In this document: piece by piece, positions 26,291-36,807 of the stretch
Numbering within the stretch: the first letter of the stretch is position 1
Layout of the letters: each line of letters opens with the position of its first letter
Assembly (NCBI RefSeq): GCF_932274485.2
Contig: NC_065883.2
Coordinates: 48,268,539-48,332,538 of the forward strand
Reading direction: 5' to 3'
Origin: Patella vulgata
Lineage: Eukaryota > Mollusca > Gastropoda > Patellidae
Length of the DNA stretch: 64,000 nucleotides
Made by a program: the position numbers and the translations under genes
The notes under the pieces: model-generated
Told to the model about the DNA's origin: nothing
Seen by the model: only the letters and a program-made list of their open reading frames with translations
Databases searched by the model: none

Positions 26291-26778
26291 TATATATCCT
26301 GATCAATGGACGATTTTATGACATGTAAATGGTAAAAATTTGCTGGTTAGGCAATACATTATGGGACGCTGAAAATCTTGTATTTTCCTTTTTGGAGCCT
26401 ATTCAGACGCTTTTATTTCGCAAACTACTCTTAATTCATTTCATAAACTTCTGTTACTTGGAGTCCTAGGGTGGTCTAGCCTCAATATATACTCATGTCG
26501 AAAAGAAAGTATACGCTGTGCATTTCATACTGCATCAACCAAAGTCGTTTTTCCATTCTATGCGGTATTTGGGTACAATTTCAATATGTTTCACCTTTTA
26601 TTTTGCAAAAATCGTGATTTCTCAGCCGGGTGTCACTGAATCAAAACATCTAAAGTATCGTTTGGTAGCTCGATCAATTAATGGGCTAATGTATGACACA
26701 CTTCCTGTTTGATTCCTGAATGCCGGTTTAGTGCTGCTTGCAGGTCTAGTTATTATTATTCTACTTTTGATTTTCGGC

Positions 26779-26905
26779 AAATCAGCGATATTGTTTCTAT
26801 TTTTAGATACAAATCAGCGATATTGTTTCTATTTTTGGATACAAATCAGTGATATTGTTTCTATTTTTAGATACAAATCAGCGATATTATTTCAATCAGC
26901 AATAT
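26779..26905 (+). repeat. 32-bp minisatellite
   Basis: AAATCAGCGATATTGTTTC recurs at 26779, 26811, 26843 and 26875, exactly 32 bp apart, about 3.5 to 4 copies, with a degraded last copy. The rest of 26906-27120 shows nothing recognisable. Confidence 0.9.
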
Positions 26906-27120
26906 ACTGTACCAGTACTTCTTATTCAACATAGATCATACATATCGGCCTGCCCTGGTAAGTATATTTGGAATGAAAATGTAGTCCTCTCCAAAATAAA
27001 AAGGACCTAGATCAAGTTCATTCAGTTAGACTATCAGATAGGCCTTGGAAGACTTGTTTATTTAGACCATTGACGATCACACTACATTGACACTCTTATT
27101 TTTATTGATTTGTGTCTTTT

Positions 27121-29453
27121 TATACGCCCACATGGAAATGTGGTCGTATATTGCCGTCCGTCCGTCCGTCGGTCCGTCTGTCCGTCCATCGTCCACAATT
27201 TCTTGTGAACACTCTACAGACTACATTTATCATCGGATTGTTTTGAAATTGATATATGTTGTTTGCATTAGTGAGATGAAGAAGCCTATTTTATTTCAAT
27301 AACTTCCCTTGTTTCACTTTGTTGCACCTTGTGAACGCTCTAACGACAAAAGTTATCAATCGATCTGTATGAAATTTATATGCATCATTTAAATTAGTAA
27401 AACAAAGAAGCCTATTGAATTTCAGCAATTTCCGTTAATTACATCTAGAGTTATGGCCCTTGTTTCACTTTGTTGAATCTTGTGAACGCTCTAATGACAA
27501 CAGTTATCATCCGATCTGTTTGAAATTGATATGCATCATTCAAATTAGTGAAATGAAGAAGCCTATTGAATTTGAGCAATTTCCGTTAATTACGCCGTGA
27601 GTTATGGCCCTTGTTTCACTTTGTTGTACCTTATTTATGCTCTAACGACAAAAGTTATTATCCGATCTGTATGAAATTTATATGCATCATTTAGATTAGT
27701 AAAACAAAGAAGCTTATTGAATTTCAGCAATTTCTGTTAATTACATCGAGAGTTATGGCCCTTGTTTCACTTTGTTGATTCTTGTGAATGCTCTAACAAC
27801 AAAAGTTATCAACCGATCTGTATGAAATTTATATGCATCATTTAAATTGGTAAAACAAAGAAGCCTATTGAATTTCAGCAATTTCCGTTAATTACATCTA
27901 GAGTTATGGCCCTTGTTTCACTTTGTTGAATCTTGTGAACGCTCTAATGACAACAGTTATCATCCGATCTGTTTGAAATTGATATGCATCATTCAAATTA
28001 GTGAAATGAAGAAGCCTATTGAATTTGAGCAATTTCCGTTAATTACGCCGTGAGTTATGGCCCTAGTTTCACTTTGTTGTACCTTATTAATGCTCTAACG
28101 ACAAAAGTTATTATCCGATCTGTATGAAATTTATATGCATCATTTAGATTAGTAAAACAAAGAAGCTTATTGAATTTCAGCAATTTCTGTTAATTACATC
28201 GAGAGTAATGGCCCTTGTTTCACTTTGTTGATTCTTGTGAATGCTCTAACAACAAAAGTTATCAACCGATCTGTATGAAATTTATATGCATCATTTAAAT
28301 TAGTAAAACAAAGAAGCCTATTGAATTTCAGCAATTTCCGTTAATTACATCTACAGTTATGGCCCTTGTTTCACTTTGTTGAATCTTGTGAACGCTCTAA
28401 TGACAACAGTTATCATCCGATCTGTTTGAAATTGATATGCATCATTCAAATTAGTGAAATGAAGAAGCCTATTGAATTTCAGCAATTTCCTTTAATTACG
28501 CCGTGAGTTATGGCCCTTGTTTCACTTTGTTGTACCTTGTTTATGCTCTAACGACAAAAGTTATTATCCGATCTGTATGAAATTTATATGCATCATTTAG
28601 ATTAGTAAAACAAAGAATCTTATTGAATTTCAGCAATTTCCGTAATTACATCTAGAGTTATGGCCCTTGTTTCACTTGGTTGAATCTTTTGAACGCTCTA
28701 ATGACAACAGTTATCATCCGATCTGTGAGAAATTGATATGCATCATTTAGATTAGTGCAACGAAGATTCCTATTGAATTTCAACAATTTCCGTTAATTAC
28801 ACAGTGAGTAATGGCCCTTTTTTCAGTTTGTTGTACCTTGTGAATGCTTTAACGACAAAAATTATTATCTGATCTGTATGAAATTTATAGGTATCATTTA
28901 AATTAGTAAATCGAACAAGCCTATTGAGTTTCAGCAAATATCCGTTAATTACATCTAGAGTTATGGCCCTTGTTTGACATTGTTGAATCTTGTGAACGCT
29001 TGAACGACAAAAGTTATCACCCAATCTGTATGAAATTCATATGCATCATTTAAATTAGTGAAATGAAGAAGCCTATTGAATGTCAGAAATTTCTGTCAAT
29101 TACTTCTAGAGTTATGGCCCTTGTTTTACTTTGTTGAACCTTGTGAACGTTCGAACGACAAAAGTTATCATTCGATCCTTATGAAATTGATATGTATTAT
29201 TTGAATTAGTAAAACGAAAAAGTCTGTCGAATTTCAACAATTTCTGTAGATTACTTCCAGAGTTACAGCCCTTGTTTTAGTTTTTAGAACCTTGTGAACC
29301 CTCAAACGACGAAAATTATAATGTCATCTGTATGAAATTGTCTATTAAATGCCCCTTAATTACCTACAAAAGAACAAATATACGACAACTCTTGTCGACC
29401 GCTCGGACGATTTAGCTGCTGTGGGCGTATGTTTAGTTGCCTGGCAACCTATC
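27121..29453 (+). mobile_element. Helentron-like element H-A with tandem 151-bp core
   Basis: 5' end ATACGCCCACA with a local hairpin CCACAT-GGA-ATGTGG region, then CCGTCCGTCCG microsatellite. The 5' end is repeated inverted as TGTGGGCGTAT at 29420-29430. A 3' hairpin GTTGC-CTG-GCAAC (29436-29448) and CTATC precede TTTT. It sits between T and T in a T run, without target duplication. The interior is about 14 copies of a 151-bp repeat carrying GAGTTATGGCCCTTG. Termini fit Helentron-associated non-autonomous elements. It ends about 90 bp before DPP3 exon A. No protein is encoded. Confidence 0.85.
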
Positions 29454-29544
29454 TTTTAATTTTAATCATGTAAAACACTTTCATCAGTATGTTAATTTTA
29501 TTTCAAAACATTGACATAACATTACCTAATTACTTTACTTTCAG

Positions 29545-29717
29545 GTAAAATGGCAGAAACAGAATCATATCTTTCAGAGTATACTCTACCTAATGATACA
29601 GGTGTATGTCTGTTAGAATGTACCACAGCTTTCTCTGGTTTAACTGATAAAGAAAAACTTTATTCTCATTATATATCACAGGCAGCATTTACTGGTGGAT
29701 TGATTGTATTGATACAG
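29545..29717 (+). CDS. DPP3: Dipeptidyl peptidase III, first coding exon
   Basis: DPP III is a cytosolic zinc exopeptidase (family M49) that removes dipeptides from the N-termini of short peptides. An acceptor CTTTACTTTCAG ends at 29544, so a non-coding exon must lie upstream and was not found. Translation starts at ATG 29550 (context GTAAAATGG). The 56 residues include LPNDTGVCLLECTTAF, KEKLYSHYISQAAF and GGLIVLIQ, which match recalled vertebrate DPP3 (LPNDIGVSSLDCREAF, GGLAVLLQ) in order and spacing. Donor GTAATG follows CAG in phase 0. The preceding 2.3 kb is an H-A element, so a promoter cannot be picked out. Confidence 0.93.
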
Positions 29718-29901
29718 GTAATGTATAAATGTTAAAAACACATGTGAAATCTTACCCCATAACCTGTATGAGAGCACTACTGTAGTGACTACTAAGTCTA
29801 TTCTCAATTGGTAAGCACTGTAATAAAAACTAACAAATTTATAAAATAAACAGATATTCCAGTCGGTCTTTGTATTATTTGTGTCGAGTGTGTTTTTTCA
29901 G

Positions 29902-30018
29902 ACATCCCCAGAGTCTCCTGGTGTTTATCTTTTACTGCAGAAAGTGTTCCGTAGTCAGCCAATATCTGAGTTGGAAAAAATAGCTTTGGACAGTGGAGTT
30001 TCTGCAGAAGAGTTTCAA
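29902..30018 (+). CDS. DPP3: Dipeptidyl peptidase III, second coding exon
   Basis: 39 codons between acceptor TTTTTTCAG and donor GTAAGT, phase 0 on both sides. The start TSPESPGVYLLLQKVF matches vertebrate TSPEAPYIYALLSRLF directly after the exon A sequence. The rest (ISELEKIALDSGVSAEEFQ) corresponds to the helical N-terminal region. The downstream intron 30019-30593 holds no recognisable element. Confidence 0.93.
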
Positions 30019-30593
30019 GTAAGTTGTTCATACAAATAATAGGTGAATGTGAATGAGAATAACTGGAATTGTTTTGATCATATGCTTTAAATTTTTTAAG
30101 CTTTGAATTAGGCCATATAAAAAAAATATTCTGGTTCTCAGATAATCCTGCGTCACTAAAAAAGGGCAACTAACATGTTTTTTTTTCAAAATTTTACTAC
30201 TGTTACAGGAAGTAAATTGATAAAAAAATATATTGAATCCATAGGCTCATTTATGAAGTACACAACCCTGATAACTGTTAATGACAATCATAAATGATAC
30301 TGGATAATGACACATTCGTATAATCAACATAATGAGATAAATGTAGTGCCCTGAAATTTGATGTGTATGAGAAGTCATTTAAGAAATTAGTGAATCAGTG
30401 ACCCTTTGACAAAATAAAAACACAAAAATAAAAACCTCTCTTCCTCATCAGATTTTTGGTAAGGATTGTCTGAGAACCAGAATATTTTTTTCATGGCCTT
30501 GTATTGTATTATAAACACCTGGATGTCTTTCCACAGTATTTATTTCAAGAGGTAAAATATATTTAATAATATTTTATTGTTCCTTTTTTTCAG

Positions 30594-30683
30594 TCACTTT
30601 TGATTTATGCTGCTGGTTTTTATGCCAATATGGGCAATTATAAATCTTTTGGTGACAGTAAATTTATACCAAAGCTATCAAAG
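30594..30683 (+). CDS. DPP3: Dipeptidyl peptidase III, third coding exon
   Basis: 30 codons after a strong polypyrimidine acceptor (CCTTTTTTTCAG), donor GTGAGT, phase 0. Encodes YAAGFYANMGNYKSFGDSKF, one of the best conserved DPP3 segments (human VYAAGVYSNMGNYKSFGDTKF). The following intron (30684-34002) is filled by two Helentron-like pieces and an inverted E2-family fragment. Confidence 0.95.
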
Positions 30684-30777
30684 GTGAGTTTCCAAAATAT
30701 TCTAAAAAAAAATGTGAATGAAATACAGTACTAACAAAGGTTTGCAGGAAATGGTCATCACATCACAATGTCCTTTT

Positions 30778-31604
30778 TATACGCCCACATTGAAATGTGG
30801 TTGTATATTGTCGTCGCCCCCGTGCGTCCGTCTGTCTGTCCATCCGTCCGTCCGTCCTGTCTTGAGACAAAGAAGCCTATTGATTTTCAGCGATTTCCGA
30901 TAATTACTGCCAGAGTTATGGCCCTTGATCACTTCAAAAAATCTTGTGGAAGCTCTAGAAGCCAAAGTTAATATCCGATTGACCTTAAATTTATACACAG
31001 TGTTTAAGGTCATGAGACGAAGAAACCTATTGATTTTCAGCGATTTCCGATAATTATTGCCAGAGTTATGGCCCTTGATCACTTTGAAAAAAATCTTGTG
31101 GACGCTCTAGAGGCTAAAGTTAATATCCGATTGAGTTTAAATTTATACACAGTGTTTGAGGTCATGAGACGAAGATTCATATTGATTATCAACGATTTCC
31201 GATAATTACTGCCAAAGTTATGGCCCTTGATCACTTTGCAAAATCTTGTGATGCTCTAAAGGCTAAAGTTATCATCCAATTGACTTCATTTTGATACACC
31301 GAGTTTAAGATCTTGAGACGAACAAGTATATTGATTTTCAATGAATTTTTATGACTTGAACAGTTAAATCCATGATATTAAAAGCTTTGCATACAAAACG
31401 TTAGCATGGGGCAGAACTTTATAAAAACCAAACAAATTCTAATAGTTTTCTGATAATTACTTCGTGAGTTGTTGCTCTCAATCAGATTTTAGTGTATTAT
31501 AAATGTTTCATTACCGAAAAAAGTAAAAATATGCGACAACCCTTGTTGACTGCCCGGACGATTTAGTTGCTGTGGGCGTATGTTTCGTTGCCTGGCAACC
31601 TATC
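30778..31604 (+). mobile_element. Helentron-like element H-B, short
   Basis: Full terminal set: ATACGCCCACATTG hairpin start with a TCCGTCCG tract, inverted TGTGGGCGTAT near 31570, GTTGC-CTG-GCAAC hairpin and CTATC|TTT. The interior is three copies of a 150-152 bp repeat of a second subfamily, marked by GGCCCTTGATCAC and CTAGAGGCTAAAG. Lies in DPP3 intron 3. Confidence 0.82.
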
Positions 31605-33536
31605 TTTCGACTTTTTTTCAAAAATTGGGGCCCTTTTTGAACCGTTTATATTGACCCCTTTTAGATTTGCATTCACACCCTAAACCACCGTTAGGACCTT
31701 AAGTAACCGAAGTTTAAGAAACAAATTTAGAGTAGTTTTCGTGATAAAAGTGTCTGAATAGGCTCTAAAAAGAAAAATTCTAGATTTTCAGCGTCCCATA
31801 ATCTATTGCCTTACGCATCGAATTTGTATCCTTTGGGTGTCATAAGAACGTCCATTATTCGGGCTATCCAATGAGACTTTATTTGTTTAGATTCGGTGAA
31901 ATTCAAAGGTGAAATCACGTTTTTTGGGAAAAAATCTTCATTTTTTAACATTTTTTTTCAAAATATCTGATATTTTTTCGACTACTTCCGGTTTTCGGAT
32001 CATTGTCGGGATAGCTTTAACAAGTTGTATAGATACTTAACTTCCTGTGCCAGAAGTGTTAGAAACATCCATTTAGTAGTATTCGAGAAAAAGATAAATA
32101 AAAGAGCATTTTCAATAATTTCACTATTTTTCAACTTTTTTCAAAGATTGAGGCCATTTTTGGACCACCTATATTATTTCAATGCTTTTATTTTTGGATT
32201 CACACCCTAAACCACCGATAGGACTCTGATTAAGAAAAGTTGAAGAAAAATCGTTGGCGTCATTTTCGAGAAAAAGGCGTCTCAGAATGCACCAAAAGGG
32301 AAAATTCTAGATTTTCCGCGTACCATAATTTATTTCCTAACCATCGAATTCTTATCATTTAGATGTCATAAGATAGTCTATTCATGGGACTATCCGACGA
32401 CACTTTAATTGATTTGGTCCGCTAATATCTGACGGAGAATTTGAGTTTTTAACAAGAGCGCCATTTTTTTTTTCATTTTTTTACCTTTTTTTTCGTTTTT
32501 TAAACTACTTCCGGTATACGAATCATTGTCGGGTTGTTTTAACATCCGGTTTTGGAACTTGAATGGGCACAGGGCTTTATAATGATATACTAAATTAACC
32601 GATCAGATAAAATCACCCTGAGAAATCCTATGTTCAAAAATGCAAAAATGTCAAAATATCGAAAATTAAATTTCAATAACTGACTACATATTATACATGG
32701 TTAGAATCGCTATTAGGTCAGGTTTTTCAATTTATAGCTTTTTTGGGGGAATCTGTTAAAATAAACAAATAATAGAGAATTTTCCAAAATTTCACGATTT
32801 TTCCGACTTTTTTCAATTTTCAGTCCATTTTTTATCCTATTCCAGACGTCTCAAATTCTTATTGGATGGTTTCATGCACAAGACTACCGAAAGGACTCTC
32901 GAAAGAGAAAGTTTAAGAAAAATCCTTGGAGTAGTTTTCGAGATAAAGGCGTCCAAAAACGCTCCAAATCAGAAAATAGTATCCTTATAAATTTGGTATC
33001 ATACGACAGTCCAATCATCATGCTACCCAATGATACATTAATTTGTTTAATCCGTTGAAATTGGACGGAGAAATCCTGTTTTTCCCAAAAGCACCAATTT
33101 TTTGCTCTTTTTTCAAAATATTGAGCATTATTTCGACTACTTCCGGTTTACGGATCGTTGTTGAAATTGCTTTATCCAACGGTCTGACAATATGGCTTTA
33201 CGATCCTGGATTTTCAGAAAGATCGATTGATGCTTTCAAAAAAATATAAGGGTTGGAAAATGGGCAGAAAATTTGAAAAAAATCGAAAAATAAAAGGGGA
33301 TAACTCGGAATGAAACTTATATTACTGGAATCGGAAGGACTTCAGGTATCCAAAAATGTAGGTCAAATTTGAAAATTTTGAAAAATAACAAAAATTGTCT
33401 CGAAAACAATGTGTTTTTAATTTTTGAACGATAAAAGTCATAGACGAATGTTCGAAATTGAAAAATGTGAGATAGCCATTATCTCGGAAAAGATTCAGGG
33501 TTTCCGAAAATGTCATTGTTTAAAAATAGGTAAAGA
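31605..33536 (-). mobile_element. E2-family Helitron-like fragment, inverted
   Basis: On the minus strand this matches the interior of E2/E4/E5: GGTTTCCGAAAATGT-type complement, GACTACTTCCGG, CTAGATTTTC..CGTA phrases. It is bounded on both sides by H-element 3' ends (31604 and 33537). No terminal hairpin of its own is evident. No gene. Confidence 0.65.
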
Positions 33537-33792
33537 ATTTTTATGACTTGAACAAATTCATGATATTAAAAGTTTTGTATACAAAACGTTAGCATGGGGC
33601 AGAACTTTATAAAAACCAAACAAATTCTAATGGTTTTCTGATAATTACTTCATGAGCTTTTGCTCTTAATCCGATTTTAGTGTATTATAAATGTTTCATT
33701 ACCGAAAAAAGTAAGAATATGCGACAACTGTTGTTGACTGCCCGGACGATTTAACTGCTGTGGGCGTATGTTTCGTTGCCTGGCAACCTATC
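33537..33792 (+). mobile_element. H-B element, 3' fragment
   Basis: Repeats 31348-31604 closely: TTTATGACTTGAAC, CGTTAGCATGGGGCAGAAC, inverted TGTGGGCGTAT, GTTGC-CTG-GCAAC, CTATC|TTT. It lacks a 5' end. Confidence 0.8.
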
Positions 33793-34002
33793 TTTGACAA
33801 GCAAGAGATGAAAAATTGTCCCCAAAATAGTGATAGGAAAACCATTTACATGCTCAAGCTAGGTTATTAACATTAACTTTGTGTTGCTCAAACATGCATC
33901 AATCATTTACATGTAAGCATATTGATAGGCAGCCTTATTCCTTTATGATTATAATTGTTGTATGGAATTTTGTGACATTTTCTTTTTTATTGTAATTTCC
34001 AG

Positions 34003-34140
34003 GAGAAGTTTGAACTTGTAGTTATGAAAAGTGCAGCAGCAAAATCTGATCCAAAAGGAATGAGATCATTATGGGATAGGGTCTCTGAGCGTCTCTATTC
34101 TCTAGACAGCAGACATAAAGAATTAGGACTTGGGGAAAAT
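34003..34140 (+). CDS. DPP3: Dipeptidyl peptidase III, fourth coding exon
   Basis: 46 codons after acceptor TGTAATTTCCAG, phase 0. Encodes EKFELVVMKSAAAK, GMRSLWDRVSERLYSLD and HKELGLGEN, aligning with human KEKLERVILGSEAA.., LWQTCGELMFSLE, RHLGLGKEG. Donor is GTATAA, weaker than the GTRAGT consensus. A 212-bp MITE begins 25 bp into the intron. Confidence 0.93.
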
Positions 34141-34164
34141 GTATAATACACATTTTTCTATATA

Positions 34165-34376
34165 AAGCCTAGCTCAAAACCTGCCGTACATGCTACAACT
34201 GGCAGTCTACGGGCTAAATTTGCAGTAAACCTGTGCGTGAGACTTTCGCATCACTTGTGTGTGTTCAGCTCTGCAGAAGAAAGCAGACTGGCCATAGAGA
34301 CTTTTGGTCTTGCGAACTACCAAACCCTACGACCTGTGTGTGTCAAAACATGTACGGCAGGTTGTGGGCTAGGCTT
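34165..34376. mobile_element. 212-bp MITE with 28-bp inverted ends
   Basis: Left AAGCCTAGCTCAAAACCTGC (34165-34192) and right ending GCAGGTTGTGGGCTAGGCTT (34349-34376) are inverted repeats with three mismatches over 28 bp. No clear target duplication. The reading frame that spans it is a by-product, not a gene. Confidence 0.8.
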
Positions 34377-34689
34377 AAGCCTTCTCTATATTATCCAATT
34401 AATTTTTTATAAAATTGAAACTTTTGTACAAATCTCTGATGAAAAATGACATAATTAATTCCGGAAATTTTCATTATTTGGGTCAGCTGATCAAACTATG
34501 ATTAAATAACTGCACTGCAAGCGCGGAAAATTGGATGGCCGCATATGCATTTTCCTGCTGTTCCAGCCCGTGAATACAGTAACTTTAAAGTGGTCTAAGA
34601 TGGCTGACTCGAATTCCAATCAAACTGCCGCAAACATGTTTTCCTGCTATTCCAGCCTGTGAATATCAATCAATCGTCACATGGTATAG

Positions 34690-35540
34690 GGGCCTCGCCC
34701 TCCAGGAGAAAATTTTGAGAATTTAACTACTGCAAATGCGTAATGTTGGTTGAGTTCGAATATCGTGAAAATCGGACCAAAACTGTCGGACAAAATGGCC
34801 ACTCCTTGTACGCAAATAGTGTAAACATCTGGTATATCAAGGTTGTGGACCCTCTAGAGGTCACAATTTTGATCCGATTTTGATGAAACTTGAAATACAT
34901 CTTTATAACCCACACCAGATATTTGCGCATATCGGATCGTAACTTCCTGAATTATGGCCCTTGATTGTACAAAATTTAGAGGTCACAATTTTTATCCGAT
35001 TTAAGAAAAACGTGTGAATATATCACCGTTACACACTAAGATCTTGGTTCCTTTTGATAATTGCGGATATCCGAAGCAACTTCCTGGATTATGGCCCCTG
35101 ATTATTCGAAAAATAGCATTTGTAGCTTGCGGATTCTCTAGAGGTCACAATTTTTTTTCCAGTTTTAAAAACCATTTAAATATATCACCATTCCACCATA
35201 ATGAAGGTTGAATTCGAATTTCGGGAAAATTGAAATGAAACTGCCCAACAAAATGGCCGCTCTTTGTGTGCAAATTGTGTAAAAGTATTTAATATGAAGG
35301 CTGTTGACCCTCTAGAAGTCACAATTTTTATCCGATTTTGATAAAACTTGAAATGTTTGTTCATAACCCAAAGATCTTGGTTTCTTTCGATATTCGTGCA
35401 TATCGGACCATATCTTCCTGGATTATGGCCCCTGATTGTACAAAAAATCACATTATTTTTTTTAGCTTGTTCCCTGTCCATCTCTTGCAAAATGTGGGTG
35501 TATACTGTATCTTGCTTGCATGTCAATCGCTTGTTTAATC
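34690..35540 (+). repeat. Degenerate repeat array related to H elements
   Basis: Diverged repeats carrying TCCTGGATTATGGCCCCTGAT, CTCTAGAGGTCACAATTTTT and ATCCGATTTTGATAAAACTTG. It resembles the core of the H-A/H-B arrays (shared TTATGGCCC) but with no termini seen. Non-coding. Confidence 0.55.
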
Positions 35541-35731
35541 AAATTATTAAAGATACATTATGGGAGGTTAGATAAAGAGCTGGCAGTTCTCACTATAATA
35601 GTTAAGAGTGTATCCGCGAGAAGACCAGGCAAAAATCGCAATATGTGCTAAGATGGGGGGGGGGGCGGAAGTTTTTGATCAAACTTATGGTATGACCCTG
35701 TCTAATAAAGTGAGTGGTCAACTTCCACCCC

Positions 35732-36760
35732 ATCCTCGGTTACCCAGTGTACTCATTCCATTCTACTCCACTATACCCTGGGTTAATCTATGGGGGAGAC
35801 ACATTTTCAAGTTATCCGCCCTTGATGATTGTGCTATTTTTATCGACCAATCCCATAAATTGTTATTTGAAAAGGAATTTTGCAAAGGGAAGTAACTCTA
35901 ATCTGACAATGTTAGGAGTTGGCCTATTCTAAATGCGTAATTTTTAACAACCAATTATATATTATGTTAATGAAGACCAGACGTTCGTATAATAACGTAG
36001 GGTCATTAGTTTTATTTAGAATCCTTCATTCGCTTCCAAAATTTTATGTCCACGTGATATCGTAGACAAGTTATTGTGAATGTTGTTGTTGTTCTTAGAG
36101 TTTAACGTCCGCTTCCACCGAAGGTGATATCGCAGACAAGTTGATTTTAATGATCTTAGCGCACGCGCAGGGGTCTTTGCTGTGGGAGGAAACCAGAGTA
36201 CCCGGAGTAAACCCACGAGGTTGAGAAGGCGCCCCTATCTCCAAGCCACATAAGCTCACACCTGGGATCGAAACCACAGCCGCAAGCCAGAGGTGACCGG
36301 CCAACTAGAGGTCGAAGCGTGACACTCTAGACCATCCCAACCCCCCTTATTGTGAATCAAATTGCCAAGTATAAGTTCAATAATAATAAACATAACAGAA
36401 TGACATATTTCAGACAAAAAACGAATAGTAATAATAATAACAAAAGTCAAACATATAGATGTTATACATATTTGAAATCAACAACACATGCTACAGATTT
36501 TGATAATACAATTAAATATAGATAAATTATAAATATATACATTATTTACATAAATCCTTCAGTAAAGGGACATGAATATGGTTATCTACCCTTTTAAAAA
36601 CGAAGGCGAAACGATCGGTTTGTAAACTGTTTTCTGATTGGTTCGTAGATTGTAGCTACATTCTAGGCCAGGGCAGATAATTTGAAATCGTGGAAACCCT
36701 ATGGATTAACCCAGGGTATAGTGGAGTAAAACGGAATGAGTACACTGGGTAACCGAGGAT
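35732..36760. mobile_element. Inverted-repeat (foldback) element about 1.0 kb
   Basis: About 65 bp at 35732-35796 (ATCCTCGGTTACCCAGTGTA...) recur inverted at 36696-36760 with few mismatches. The interior is AT-rich, with a minus-strand SINE at 36095-36352. A run of about 24 A follows at 36783. No coding capacity; superfamily not identified. Confidence 0.72.
36095..36352 (-). mobile_element. tRNA-derived SINE, minus strand
   Basis: Read on the minus strand: GGTTGGGATGGTCTAGAGTG (A-box region), GTGGTTTCGATCCCAGG (B box), then body GGGTTTACTCCGGGTACTC, AGACCCCTGCGCGTGCGC and GGACGTTAAACTC. Complete enough to show both RNA polymerase III boxes. Confidence 0.85.
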
Positions 36761-36807
36761 GCTTCCACCCCAGCACTAATTTGAAAAAAAAAAAAAAAAA
36801 AAAAAAT

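Larger units (their letters stand above)
22876..26749 (+). mobile_element. Second-family Helitron-like element E5 with Tc1 insertion
   Basis: Same 3' end as E4 (CTGC-TT-GCAG, GTCTAG|T). 5' part reads GTGGTAGATCCTATTTCTCAG then GTGCCTGTAACAGATACC as in E2. Interrupted at 24790-26290 by a Tc1-type transposon at a TA. Without that insert it is about 2.4 kb, matching E4. No gene of its own. Confidence 0.75.

Noticed and set aside
34237-34449. 70-residue Cys-containing frame MRLSHHLCVFSSAEESRL...
   Set aside because: It spans a MITE and its inverted end within a DPP3 intron, so it is incidental.
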